Source: Rattus norvegicus
Taxonomy: Eukaryota; Chordata; Mammalia; Rodentia; Muridae
Assembly: GCF_036323735.1 (NCBI RefSeq)
Contig: NC_086036.1
Coordinates: 24,230,064-24,294,063, forward strand
Length of the DNA stretch: 64,000 nucleotides
Direction: 5' to 3'
Below, piece after piece: positions 10,995 to 21,739 of this stretch. The notes beneath the pieces are model-generated. The model did no database searches and had not been told where the DNA came from. It worked only from the letters and a program-made list of their open reading frames with translations. How positions within the stretch are numbered: position 1 is the stretch's first letter; each line of letters opens with the position of its first letter. The position numbers and the translations under genes are program-made.

Positions 10995-12130
10995 TTCTGA
11001 TGTGTGCCATTGAAACAGACGACAGCAGAACACAAAACATTATTAACAAACACTTTGTTAACTTACATCAGGAAAATCTAGATGAAATAGAAGAACTTCT
11101 AAATGTGTATCATCTACCAAAATTAAAGGCAGATGATATAAATAACTTAAACACACTCATTGCAAACAATGAGATTGAAACCATAATCAAAAGTCTCTCA
11201 CAAAGGAAAGCCAAGGATGTGACATGATTCTATTAAAGTTTCAAGGAAGATTTCAGATCAGTTCTGGTTAATTTGTTCTTCAAAATACAATGTGAAATTT
11301 CTAGATGTAAACATAGCACATACTCTTGAAGACACTGGGGTAGGCAAGGACACTAGTAGCACAGAAACTAGCCCCAAGTATCAACAGAGGTGACTACATG
11401 AAAACAAGAAGTTTCTAGATTCACAAGAAGCTTCTAGAGTCTAATAAAAAACACCCTAGAGCACATACTTACAGAGTGGGGACCACCTTTCCCAGCTACG
11501 CTTCAGACAAGGGGCTATAATGTCTAGAATTTACAAAGAACTGCAGAAATCAAATGCAAAGGAAGTAAAACTGCCAATCAACAAATGGACTATGGAATTT
11601 AATAGATGGTTTTCAAACAAAAAGTTATAAATGGCCAATAACTACTTTTAAAAGTTTCCAATATCCTTAGCCACCCAAGACATTAAAACTATTTTGAGAT
11701 ATTGCCTCACTTGTCAGAATGGTTGTCATCAAGGAATTTCCCACAAGATTTGGAGGGGACACGTGGAGAGAGGAACTCTTATTCATTGTTTGGGTGGAAA
11801 TGAATACATCTATTGTGGAAATCGGTTCAGAAATTCTCAAAAAAGCAAAACTAGAACTAGCACATGAGCTATTTCACTCTGGACAATATCCATAGAGAAC
11901 CTCACCTTGTAGAGATGTTTGTACCCCTTGTTTATTGCTCTTTTAGTCACTGTAGCAAGGAAAGGGAACCGACCTAGCCTAACAATAGTGAGAATGAGAT
12001 AATGAAAAGCTGGTGCGTACGTAAAATGTAAGAGTATTCTGCTCTAAGGAAAGTCGAAATCATAAAATTCACAGGGAAATTAATTGACTTGGGATGTGTA
12101 ATACTGAGGTCACTCAATCTCAGAAAGAAA
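10995..12130 (+). pseudogene. Old L1 ORF2 remnant
   Basis: The frame at 11000-11227 reads KHFVNLHQENLDEIEELL and DDINNLNTLIANNEIETII, matching the ORF2 linker before the reverse transcriptase. After a deletion, 11500-12000 follows the ORF2 C-terminal region (ATTTACAAAGAACTGCAGAA, CAATCAACAAATGGACTA). It has many stops. Confidence 0.75.
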
Positions 12131-12860
12131 AAAAAACACTATATGCTCTTCCCCCATGTTGACCTAAAATGCATACAGGCATAAATGCAAACAAATATGT
12201 GTGTGGGCGTAGTGTAACATTTAGAAAGGAGAATAAGAAAGGGTAACCAAAGAAAGGCAAAATGCTCACAAGTAAATTCACATAAACAGTACACCTTGTG
12301 CAAGTCCGTTGAAGACTCTCTCAATGTCCTATGCATTTCCAATGTAAAATAGTCCTTAAATGGGTACTGTGCACATGTGATTGCATGGAGGGCTATTACA
12401 TTATGACCTAAATGTTGAAGGTTTTTATTGACTATTCTTGTAGGATACAGTTTTTGAAAGTACTAATAAATGTGGAGTACTTTATTCTTTAAAAAAATTT
12501 TAGACATTCAAATTCAAATTATAGCATGTGAAGATTGTTAGAAGTATGCTTGAAATATAATTTTGAAAATTCTGAGAATAATTGGTAATACTGATCAATT
12601 GTTCCTTAGTCTCAGAATATCAGAATTCTTCCCTCTGCCCCCTGTATGTCACAATTCTAAATCATGTCACTGTTGGTGAATCAGCATACTTTCTTAATTG
12701 AAAAAAAAGGAAAGGACAAAACAAAGAGAGAGTCTTGAAGTCAATGAGGGAGAAGTGAGTCATGCGTGAGCTGTCTGCAGTGAGCTTATAGGTGGACTTC
12801 TCAGCAGAACAGTAGCTGCCAGGAAGCAAAGGGTGACAGATTCAAAATGGTGAAAGGGGA
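12131..12860. other. AT-rich unassigned block
   Basis: No gene or confident repeat is seen. The first part may be the L1 3' end. The stretch 12480-12720 is strongly AT-rich. Confidence 0.4.
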
Positions 12861-12864
12861 CGAG

Positions 12865-12998
12865 AAGGAGATAGATGACTCAGTGGGAGAAGCACTTAGC
12901 ACCTAGCCTGATGACCTGAGTCTGATCCACGGGACCCACACAGTGGAAGGAGAGAACCGAGTCTTACAAGGCATCTTCTGACCTCCATATCATATGAG

Positions 12999-13044
<46 letters not shown>

Positions 13045-13055
13045 GAGAGAGAGAG
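12865..13055 (+). mobile_element. tRNA-derived SINE (B3/B4 class) with (CA)n tail
   Basis: GATGACTCAGTGGGAGAAGC, CCTGATGACCTGAGTCTGATCC and GGACCCACACAGTGGAAGG give the tRNA-like head and body. The tail is the (CA)n at 13000-13038 followed by a GA run. Confidence 0.8.
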
Positions 13056-13064
13056 AAGAGTAAT

Positions 13065-13295
13065 TTAAACATTAAAAGAACCCCACCTTGTAGAACAAGA
13101 ACTCTACACCCACCAAAACTGTGAATCAAAATGAAATCTCAAAAAATATAAATCAAACCACTCCCAGGTAAATAAACTTTATCACTGCGGATCACCCAGT
13201 GAGAGATACTGACAGGAGTCCCTCAGAGCAAAAGAAAAGAAACCAGAGGCAGTGAGAAGGAGAGTTCTGGAAAGAAGCAGTGTGCAAGGCTGGTG
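13065..13295 (+). mobile_element. Ancient L1M/HAL1 ORF1 C-terminal fragment
   Basis: CTACACCCACCAAAACTGTG, CCAGGTAAATAAACTTTA and AGGAGTCCCTCAGAGCAAAA follow the 3' part of L1M/HAL1 ORF1. Confidence 0.5.
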
Positions 13296-13311
13296 GACTG
13301 ATCGAAACCTT

Positions 13312-13760
13312 TGTAGTGTGGAGTTTGGAAGGGTCCAGTCTCAGCCTAATTTACAGTTTACCTCGGGGTCTTTAGTCTAAAGAGCCAGTCCACCTGCTTA
13401 TCACATCTAATATTCTGATAAATAGATACAGACCTGTGCAATGTGTTAATCAAACTCTAGTTTACACCAAATGGAAAGGCCGAGAACGTCCTCAGATAAC
13501 AGCTGAGGGCTGTTTGCAGGTCGATGACTTGTTTTCTTCAGGGTACCCACCAGTGTGTTTTAAAACTGACTTGATTCATGACTTTCTGTGCTCGGCCACA
13601 TGAAGCTTCCTGAAACTGCTTTTGTGTGGCAACATGGAACCATTTTTCAAACCGTGGTCTCTCGACCTTGACTCCAGAATAAACTCTCTTATTTCCAGAA
13701 TAAATTCTCTTATTGTTTTGAAGCAAGAGCCTGTTTGTTTTGTTTTTTGTTTGTTTGTTT
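13312..13760 (+). mobile_element. Possible LTR with duplicated polyadenylation signal
   Basis: A block beginning TGTAGTGTGGAG carries two AATAAA signals (13678-13683 and 13699-13704) within a 21-bp tandem duplication near its 3' end. It separates two L1M/HAL1 parts, as an insertion would. The family is not recognised and no target-site duplication was established. Confidence 0.4.
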
Positions 13761-13795
13761 GTTTGCTTTGTTTGGTTTGTTTTTTCAGGGATTTG
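13735..13795. repeat. T/G-rich (TTTG)n stretch
   Basis: A simple GTTTGTTT repeat, possibly an antisense A-rich tail. Confidence 0.85.
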
Positions 13796-14345
13796 TTTTA
13801 CAGCAGTAACTTGAATACAGGTGAGGAAATGAAGAACAGAGGAAAATTGAGAACCACAAAGGACAGGATGAGTCATGGTACAGCCTTTCCCTCTCTGATC
13901 TAAAAGAGGGCAGCATGAGGAGGCATCTGTTTGCAGCCTGGAGTGATGGGCACACAATGTAAACCATAAATAAATTCAATTCTATGAAAATAGCACCACA
14001 GGGAGAAGGGAACAGAGCTTTGTAAGGACAAAGATCTGGAAACTAACAAACGAAGACAGCAGTAATAAGAGATAGGTGATTTAAATGTAAGGAGTAGATA
14101 TAGTGATCAGAGTAGACACTGAACAGAAGTCTTGAGAGAAGCGTTAAGGAAAGTTCTGCACTAGAGACATCGTCTTAATACAAAAGGAGACAGGGACAGA
14201 AGAACAACGAGACCAAAGTTATAAGAAATACAGGAAATAAGAAGGGAAATGATAGAGACAATCCTAATCATATCAGTGATAATATTTAACACACTGAGGT
14301 TAAACAAGTGAGACAAAAGACAGAAATTGTCAGGCTAGTTTAAAA
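13796..14345 (+). mobile_element. L1M/HAL1 remnant, ORF1-ORF2 boundary region
   Basis: From about 14150 on, CAAAAGGAGACAGGGACAGA, GGAAATAAGAAGGGAAATGA and AACACACTGAGGTTAAACAA fit the start of an L1M ORF2. The part before 14000 is unassigned. Confidence 0.45.
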
Positions 14346-14389
14346 GTTAAAACTAAAACCACTTCCCCAAACATGAGTGATTAACAATG

Positions 14390-14472
14390 ACCCTTGACTA
14401 CAGAGTGAGTCTTAGGACAGCCAGGGCTACCCAGGGAAATCCTGTCTCAATCCCTGCCCCCCCCAAAAGAAA
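14390..14472 (+). mobile_element. B1 SINE, 3' fragment
   Basis: CTACAGAGTGAGTCTTAGGACAGCCAGGGCTAC and CCTGTCTCAA are the 3' half of B1 in sense orientation. Confidence 0.85.
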
Positions 14473-14529
14473 CAAAAGATTCAACAGTAATAGTTTGAAA
14501 CTTGTACAAGTAATATTCAGTCATGGACA

Positions 14530-14776
14530 ACAGAAACCAGGAACGGCACAAATAGTTCTGAGCGTGCTTAGCAAGCACAAGGGCCTAACTTGACTCTTCA
14601 GAGCCCATGTCAACTCAGGTACTGCTGTCATGGGTTTACAATCCCAGCATGCCTATGGTGAGACAGAAGGAGAGATCAGAGAGCCCCTGGAAGCTCACAG
14701 GCCAGATAACCTAGCATAAGTGACAGAAATCCAACAAGAACTGACACTCAATGTTGTCTTCTAAACTCCAGATATG

Positions 14777-14835
<59 letters not shown>
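14530..14835 (+). mobile_element. B4-type SINE with (CA)n tail
   Basis: AGCAAGCACAAGGGCCTAAC, TTACAATCCCAGCATGCCTATG, AAGCTCACAGGCCAGATAACC and a (CA)n at 14780-14832 follow the ID/B1 fusion type of SINE. Confidence 0.75.
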
Positions 14836-14849
14836 GAAAAATAATTAGA

Positions 14850-15000
14850 GGTAACAGACATTTCTAGAAGTCGCCACCCAATAAGAGTAGAATCTATTTT
14901 CTTAAGGGTATATACAAATCCATTTCGGAGAACTGAGTATGTTTGGTCACAAAAAGAAAATACTAATTAAGCTTAGAAAAAACTGATACGCCCCTAAATA
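14850..15000 (+). mobile_element. L1 ORF2 endonuclease fragment
   Basis: AGAAGTCGCCACCCAATAAG and TGTTTGGTCACAAAAAGAAA match the later endonuclease region of an old L1. Confidence 0.45.
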
Positions 15001-15019
15001 TATTTTCACAGCAGAACGC

Positions 15020-15126
15020 AATGAAAGCTGAGGTTGTAGCTCAGTGGTGGAGTAGCTGACTTGCATGTGTGAAGCCCTAGTTAACCTATAGAACTGTCAG
15101 GAAAACAAACAAACAAACAAACAAAA
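15020..15126 (+). mobile_element. Old ID-like (tRNA-derived) SINE
   Basis: GTTGTAGCTCAGTGGTGGAG, an A-box-like head, is followed by TTGCATGTGTGAAGCCCTAG and an (AAAC)n tail. It is a diverged ID relative, not a tRNA gene. Confidence 0.75.
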
Positions 15127-15189
15127 ACTATAAGTCAGCAACAGAAATGCATTTGAAAATGCATAAATGTGTAAACAGCAAAAGAAGTC

Positions 15190-15380
15190 ACAAGGGAAAT
15201 TGGGCAATGCTTTGAAATCAAAATCAGGATGAGACAAGGCTGTCCAATGTCCCAACTCCTTGTCAATATGGTGCTGGAAACTCAGCCTGAACCATAAGGG
15301 GAAGAAATTAAAGAACTACAAATAGGAAAAGAAGTCAAACCGACCCACCCTGTAGAAGGCATGATATTGTACGTCATATT
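15190..15380 (+). pseudogene. L1 ORF2 reverse-transcriptase fragment
   Basis: ATCAGGATGAGACAAGGCTG, AATATGGTGCTGGAAACTC and GGCATGATATTGTACGTCAT match the region around the reverse-transcriptase active site of an old L1. It is short and broken. Confidence 0.65.
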
Positions 15381-15548
15381 CGCACGGAGGACAATTGTTC
15401 AGCCATCAGAACACCCTGACTCATGACAGCGCAGGCGACTCTTGAGAACGCTATGTGTGCGTGATGTAAAGGAAGTGAACCAAGGGAAGTTGCACAGTGT
15501 ATGATCCCATCCTCAGGGATGGAGAGAAGGGCTCACTGGGAAAGGGCT

Positions 15549-15905
15549 ATCTCACTGGGGAGATAGTTCAGTTAGCAAAGAGCTTGCCTTGCAAGCATGA
15601 GGACCCAAGTTCGATCCCAAGAAGACATGTTTTTTTTTTTTTTTTTTTTTTTTTTAAAGGTGTGGTGAGGGGTTGGGGATTTGGCTCAGTGGTAGAGCGC
15701 TTGCCTAGGAAGCACAAGGCCCTGGGTTCGGTCCCCAGCTCCGAAAAAAAGAACAACAACAAAAAAAAGGTGTGGTGACACATACCTGTCAAGTAGCACT
15801 GAGGAAATGGAGACAGGTGAGTCATTGCAATTCACTGGTTAGTCAGCCTAGCTTACTTGGTGATGAAAGCTCCTGTTTAAAAACAAGGTGAACAGCAGAG
15901 GAAGA
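15549..15905 (+). mobile_element. B4 SINE split by an ID
   Basis: The head TAGTTCAGTTAGCAAAGAGC and CAAGTTCGATCCCAAGAAG lie before a T run and the ID. The B1-like half GGTGTGGTGACACATACCTG follows it, ending in the CCTAGCTTACTTGGTGA segment. This is the ID-B1 composite order of B4. Confidence 0.85.
15669..15765 (+). mobile_element. Full-length rat ID (BC1-like) SINE
   Basis: A complete ID body with GGGGTTGGGGATTTGGCTCA (pol III A box) and GGTTCGGTCCCC (B box) ends in an A-rich tail. It is flanked by a perfect 13-bp duplication AAAGGTGTGGTGA at 15656-15668 and 15766-15778. Both internal promoter boxes are present, so pol III transcription is possible in principle; BC1 is the known master transcript of the family. 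Confidence 0.96.
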
Positions 15906-16080
15906 AGACCTGAGGTTCTCCTTCAGCATCTGCACACATGCACACATGCATACACCCCCCTCTCCATATGCACAGTTCATGCCCCAGTACCCACAAGGCT
16001 TACAACTATCTAGCATGCATATGGGCACATATGTACATGCAGACAAAACACTCATATACATAAAAAGGGGGTATATAGAT
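15906..16080 (+). mobile_element. Probable B2/B3 SINE tail region
   Basis: CCCCAGTACCCACAAGGCTTACAACTATC followed by GCAGACAAAACACTCATATACATAAA resembles the non-tRNA body and end of B2/B3. Confidence 0.45.
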
Positions 16081-16575
16081 GTTTCCAAACAATTCAGCAG
16101 AAACATCTAGTGTCTTAGTCTGTGAGGGAAAGGGTGTGTTTCAGAGTCCTGGCAGCTGACACAAGTTTTGTTGCAGGGCATTTGACATAATGGGAGCTAA
16201 CGTGCCCAGCAGTTGGGCTAGAAAGCCTTTGGGGCTATCTGGATGTACGCGCTGGGACCGTGGCACTTTAGGCTCATGTCGGCTGGACACACTTCCAACT
16301 TGGGCATTGTTGGGATAGGATTCTTGGAGCCCATGAGATTTAATTCCCAGCTGCAATGTGAGCTAGGCTTGGATGTTAAGCAGGGCAGCGCAGCTGAAGG
16401 GCCGGCTCATCTTTCCCTCAAGACATGTAGCCACAGGGATCCTGAGCCCTTCCCGAACTCAGCATGCAACTAAGAATAGCCTGAGTACTGTATGTGTGCT
16501 CCAAGGAAGTCCTGAGTATTTATAGCTACCCCAGGAGACAGCGATCCATGGACTTGCAGTACCAGGGCTCTATGA
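16081..16575. other. Unassigned block
   Basis: No gene or repeat is recognised. Confidence 0.4.
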
Positions 16576-16665
16576 TTCAGGCTGGCCTTGTACTCACAAT
16601 CCTCCTGCCTCATCTTTCCGAGCACTGGCTGGGGTTACAGATAAACACTACCATACCCGGAAGTT
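16576..16665 (-). mobile_element. B1 SINE fragment
   Basis: CAGGCTGGCCTTGTACTCAC, ATCCTCCTGCCTCATC and GGGTTACAGATAAACACTACCATACC are an antisense B1. Confidence 0.8.
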
Positions 16666-17359
16666 ATAACATTGGCTGCCAATGACAAAAAAACACAAAC
16701 CGAGCTTGGGCAGTAGTCAGGGTGATGGGAGCAGACACAGCATCACCAGGGTGTCTTTCCCCCTATGGCCTCTTCCCCTTCACTATGCCTGCTATACACA
16801 GGGTAGCACATGGCCGCAGACACTTCTGATGTACCTCATCTGTATTTGACACCCGATGACCCTCCTCCTGATTTCCGGTTCCGATTGGCTTATCCTGGGT
16901 CAGGTGCTTATTTCTAAGCCTATTACAGAAACCAGAGAGGCTGGTCAGACAACAAGGTAAGAGAGGGCAAGAAAGCAAGGGGGTAGAAGGGAGAACATCT
17001 TCAACTCCTCTCCTGATGGAAGAATCTTTGTAGATGAGTGAGACAGTACTGGACGGAGAAGTGAGAATGCCGGATAGCACTGCGCATGCTCCCTGGCGCT
17101 TGCTAGGTGCTCGGCTGCAGAAACTGCTCAGGATTATGAAAGCCTGGCTTTAGCAGAATCAGGATAGTGCTCATTATTTGTCATTTGCCCAACATTCCTT
17201 TTGTCACAGCAATCCTGACCACTGGGAGACACACTGCTCTTGCTTTCAGTCCGTGTCGTTGGTTGCCCCTCACCCCCAGGTATAGAACATGATCCAGAGA
17301 AACTATTCAGAAAAGTCGATTCCTTGCCATCCCAGCACTGGCTCTTGGTTGACTCAGAG
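16666..17359. other. Unassigned block
   Basis: No coding exon or named repeat is recognised. It may be the upstream part of the LTR-like sequence that follows. Confidence 0.4.
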
Positions 17360-17785
17360 AATCTCAGGGGAAGGGTTTAGAATCCCTCTGTAGGACAATG
17401 GACCATACCATCAGACCGAAGAACTGGTAAGGCTGAGCAAGCCTAAATCCTGGGAAATCTCAGAATTGAGAATGGTAGCCATGAGGCCAGCTCTCTGCCA
17501 AACTACCTGATCTGGAATACAACCATGACACCCCACTGAGAGGACCGGGCAATCGGTCACATAGCATAAAAACCTGGAGTTCTCCATGCTAATGAGGTGT
17601 CTAGATCGGCCCTGAGTGTTCAGCCAATGAGTTTCCCTTCCTGAGCATCCCTTCCTGCAAAAGGTATTTAATCCCTGGATCGCTCTAAGTAAACTGTATG
17701 CATTCACCGTCAAATAAAGAGGTTTGGATAAGCAAGGACCATCTCTGTCACCAAGGATCACCTTGGATGGAAGGGCCTTCATGGT
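17360..17785 (+). mobile_element. Possible ERV LTR
   Basis: The 3' part shows an LTR-like order: AGCCAATGAG (CCAAT-like), GGTATTTAATCCC (weak TATA-like), AATAAA at 17714-17719, then a short R/U5-like end. Ends and target duplication were not established. Confidence 0.42.
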
Positions 17786-18218
17786 AAAGAGCTGCGCCTA
17801 AATCTCCCAGAGAAGGCCTTCTCCCCCCCCTCCCGCCCTCCACCCCCTCTCCCGGAACCAAACAGGATATGCCTCTGCCCTGGGCTCAGCTAACCCCTTC
17901 CTGACTGGCGCATAGGGAAAGCAATGACTCGCGGAGCCAAGGGCCCGTGGACCCCTGTCCCTGAGGTCCGCAGAGGCATCTGGGTACACAGGAGGTCAGG
18001 AACCACAACATCTGTCCCAGACCCCGCTCTTTCTCCTCCAGGAAAACACAGGCTGGGACCCCTATCACGGAGCGACTTGCTGGCCGCACTCGGGCACCCC
18101 AGTGGCAAAGCAGACACACAGCCCAACCAACATCCCTCTACTCTAGATCCTCCACAGCTGTGGTGCTCAGACCGCAAAGACAGACAAAAACCTAGGGGCC
18201 CTCGGCTAGACGCACAGA
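17786..18218. other. GC-rich, CpG-containing block, no gene seen
   Basis: GC-rich with scattered CpGs (CTCGCGGAGCC, ACGGAGCGACTTGCTGGCCGC). Open frames occur on both strands, but none resembles a known protein. No named repeat is seen. Confidence 0.45.
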
Positions 18219-18248
18219 ATCACTGTGCTGTTCCTAGGCATTTGGGGG

Positions 18249-18299
<51 letters not shown>

Positions 18300-18328
18300 C
18301 ACTGTGCTGGTCCTAGGCATTTGGGGGA

Positions 18329-18376
<48 letters not shown>
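18219..18376. repeat. 79-bp tandem duplication carrying (TG)n
   Basis: Unit 1 (18219-18297) and unit 2 (18298-18376) both read ATCACTGTGCTG, then TCCTAGGCATTTGGGGG, then a (TG)n run. Confidence 0.95.
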
Positions 18377-18379
<3 letters not shown>

Positions 18380-18431
18380 TGCGAGGGTCTTTGCCTTGAC
18401 AGCACCAGGATTATAAGCTTCTTCCATCAGC

Positions 18432-18595
18432 CCTGTACTCTTGCTTTTGGAGACAGGGTTTCTCTGTGTAGCCACTGGATGTTCTGGAACTAGCTCTGAG
18501 GACCAGGCTGGCCTCCAATTCAAAGAGATCCTCCTGCCTCTGCCTCCCGAGTGCGGAAATTAAAGGCGTGCCCTACCATCACCGATGCTGACTTG
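18432..18595 (-). mobile_element. B1 SINE
   Basis: GGAGACAGGGTTTCTCTGTG, CAGGCTGGCCTCCAATTC and CTGCCTCTGCCTCCCGAGTG, ending AAAGGCGTGCCCTACCAT, are a near-complete antisense B1. Confidence 0.93.
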
Positions 18596-18704
18596 TACTT
18601 TTAAAATATAGACTCTAGAAGTGTGGAACTCAAGTCCTTGACCTTATAAAATGCGTACTTTACTAACGTAACTATCCTTAGTACGGCTCTGTATTTAATT
18701 TTTT

Positions 18705-18895
18705 AGAACTCTGTGAGGGGGTTGGCGGAGATGGAGAGGATTACACGTGTGACATGATTTACATATGGAAGTCCTAGGACAACTTGTGGGAATCAGTTTT
18801 CTCCTTACAGGATCTGAGGCCTGGAGATCCAACTCAGGTCAGTAGGCTGGGTGGCAAGCACTTTAGTCATTGACTTTAGTCACCTCCCTGGTTGA
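18705..18895 (-). mobile_element. B3/B4-class SINE, diverged
   Basis: GGACAACTTGTGGGAATCAG, TGGAGATCCAACTCAGGTCA and GGCAAGCACTTTAGTCATTG follow the antisense SINE body and tRNA-like head. Confidence 0.65.
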
Positions 18896-19111
18896 GTATT
18901 TGCATTTTTGGTGAGGTGTTTATTGAAGGTGGATGATTAGGTTTGGGACTCTGTGCAGCACTGTTTACATACGCTAGGTGATTCATAAAGCCCTGGAGTG
19001 GGCTTTCTAAACACCACTCACCGGTTCCCTTGAGTGATAACAGGAGTGGAGCTGTTTTAAGGTGGTTGTGTTGGTTTTGGTGGTAGCTGGGCCCTTCCTG
19101 GTAGCCAGAAG

Positions 19112-19112
<1 letters not shown>

Positions 19113-19153
<41 letters not shown>
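19113..19153. repeat. (CA)n microsatellite
   Basis: A simple CA run. It gives His/Thr or Cys/Val frames. Confidence 0.98.
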
Positions 19154-19155
<2 letters not shown>

Positions 19156-19619
19156 CAAAGCATGGCGATTTCAGGAGCTGGCAGAAGCTCAGAGGTCAGG
19201 ACACTAGAGAAGACGGTGTTGAAATGGACCTGCTTATTCAGTTCCAATCAGGCCACATCAGAATGACTCAGATAGAATGTCAGAGTCTTCTAAAATTAAT
19301 CACAGCCCATAGAGCCAGCCCCCAGCACGCACAGGGCTTGGGCCCTCGGGGAGGAGGAGTGGTGTGGACTGGCTCTATCCCTCAGCCCTCAGACATCTGT
19401 CAGATTTTAGATCCATTAGCCAGCACTTTCCCTTCTTCTTCCCCCGCCCCCCTCTGTGACATTCTCTCTGTCTAACTGCAAGCAAAAGGCTATTTTTTAT
19501 AAGGCCAGGGTTTCATCTCTGAAAAGAAGGAAGGTAGATATTTTAGTAGGGTGTCTTGAGCTTATTAATAAAATCTGAGGCCAAACTTTATCCAGAGTAT
19601 TTAAGGCTTTCTCCCCCAA
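19154..19619. other. Unique block
   Basis: No gene or named repeat. A pyrimidine-rich run lies at about 19430-19460. Confidence 0.4.
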
Positions 19620-21235
19620 CCAGATGAAAATTTAAGCCTTCAATAGGCACGCTACAATCTGTATAGCCATAAAGGTTGGGTGTAGAGTAAGGGAACGGGG
19701 AGGAGACAAGAATCTTGCAAGAAAGGGAAAATGAAATATATAGTTGTAGAGAAGCAGAGAGGAGATTGGAAAAGAAGGAGTCAGTGGAGATGGGAAGGGA
19801 AAGAGAATAAGGGAGAGAACATGGGGGAGGGACAGCTAACATTAAGGGCCATTTGAGGGACACATGGACACTTATTACAGTAGAAGCTTCTTAAGCTATA
19901 TACAGAGTTGAAAGAAACCTAAATGGAATCTCCAAGCAATTGTGGGGACAAAGTCCCAATAAGATATCTCTTGACATCATGTGGATGGGTTACTTCTACT
20001 TGAGTTGTTGCCTAAAGGGGCCCCAAGGAAACCCCCAAACAACTCAGGTGACTGCTAATAAGGCTACAAATTGAAGGTAAAGCCCTATCACTGAAAACAG
20101 CAGTCACATATTCCACTGATCACAGAGAAGTTGTGCTGGTGCTGACCTCGAGCCTTCACCAGTAATGACTAGTGTTCCTGGCACTGGAAAGCACTCTGTA
20201 CGCTACCAGAGGAGAAAGGTAAACACGAACCCAGCTACAGCCCCTGTCTACAATGATGACTTCCGTACAAGATCTGCTGGTCTAATAGTGGCACAAAAAC
20301 TATGGGGGTAACCAACCACTCTTTGATTGAATTTAAGCCCCATACACGACATAGAAATTATGCCTGACACTGCTCAGACTAGATAGGTCATTGCCATAGG
20401 GGGAAATCAAATACTATTGCTATGTTGAAGGAATGTAGCAGTAAAATGACTCCTAATGACATTCTGCTATACTCATAGATCAATGTCTTTCTCAGCCATC
20501 ATCAGAGAAGCGTCCTCCTGCAGGAGATAGGAGCTTATACGGAGATCCACAACTGGACAGTGTTTTGAGAATAAGAGACCTTGGATCACTCAGTCATAAA
20601 CGGGATGTCTTCATCAAACTCCTTTCCTCGGGGCTCAGGAAACACTGCAGCAAAGGAGGCAGAACGGTTGTAAGAACCAGTGGGGAATGTAAGACACCAA
20701 GGAAACTATGCCTTCCAGACCTAACAGTACATATGAACTCAGAAAAACCATGCCATGTAGGGGACCTGGATGGGTCTAAGTCAGAGGCGCTCCTAGCACT
20801 GTGAGGTAAGTAAACATTAGCCCACATTCCTAACCCAGAAGCTATCTCCAGTTGTCAACAGCTCCTAAAGGAAAATTTAATTTTCTCCAGTGGAGTCTCA
20901 CTGGGTATACAAGCTACATTTAAGAGGAGGTCACATGCCCAACAGTAGGTGGCCAACACAAACAAACTCAGCGGTATTTCTGGAGATGTTTTGTTTCATA
21001 ATATACTTTATTTAGACATTTCTTACCTTTTCTTAGTTTTTTTAAAAAATCTGTTTGTTTTGTTTTATTCTGGTTTGGTTTTTATTTCCCTGTCTTCTAA
21101 CGAGAGAGGGAAAAAGTCATGGAGTTGGATGGGTGGAGAGGTGGGGAAAATCTGGGAGGAGATGAAGGAGGGAAAACGATGACCAGAATATATTGTATAA
21201 AAAAAGAAATTTATTATTAATAAAAAATGGCCAGT
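19620..21235 (+). mobile_element. Lx L1 3'UTR, 5'-truncated copy
   Basis: It has the same wording as the 3'UTR at 6.0-7.8 kb: GGCCATTTGAGGGACAC, AGTTGTTGCCTAAAGGGGCC, TCAGCCATCATCAGAGAAGC and GTGGCCAACACAAACAAACTC. It ends at TATTGTATAAAAAAAG and TAATAAAAAATGG. No ORF2 sequence precedes it, so the copy is truncated. Confidence 0.88.
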
Positions 21236-21350
21236 AGTTGGAGTTCGGGGAGAGATCAGATAGATCCGTGAGGAGTTTGGGAGAGGTGGCTATGACAAAA
21301 ATACATAATATGAAATTCTCAAGTAATTAATAAGATCACTATACTAAAAA
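21236..21350 (+). mobile_element. Second L1 3' end
   Basis: GAGTTTGGGAGAGGTGGCTATG and AATATGAAATTCTCAAGTAA fit another old L1 3' terminus abutting the Lx copy. Confidence 0.55.
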
Positions 21351-21354
21351 AATG

Positions 21355-21670
21355 AGGCTGGAAAGATGGCTTAGTTAATAAAGTGTTTGCTCACACAAAC
21401 CTAAGGACCCAGTTTTACTCCTCAGCACTGATGTTGAAAAGCTTGGCATGATGGAATATTCCTGTAATCCCAGCACTGGCAATGTGGAAACAGGTGGGCC
21501 TGAGTCTTGCTGACTAGCCAGTAGCTAAGTCACTGAGTCCAAGGATAGTGCGAGGTCTTGTTTCAAAAGATAAAGTAGATGGTTCCTGAGGAATGACAGC
21601 TGAGGTTGACTTCTGGCCTCCACATGCATGCATACGGAAGTGCACATAGGCAGATCCCCATGCATATGCA
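21355..21670 (+). mobile_element. B4 SINE
   Basis: The tRNA-like head AGGCTGGAAAGATGGCTTAG and TAAAGTGTTTGCTCACAC is followed by the B1-like half (TCCTGTAATCCCAGCACTGG) and the tail motif CTGAGGTTGACTTCTGGCC. It is near full length. Confidence 0.9.
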
Positions 21671-21739
21671 CCTGTTGTTGTAAAAATATAAAAAATAAAA
21701 AACTGTCTTTTTCCCACTTTAGGTCCCGCACCACAGTGC

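Noticed and set aside
15669..15740. tRNA-like gene
   Set aside because: The A and B boxes belong to an ID SINE with target-site duplications, not to a tRNA gene.
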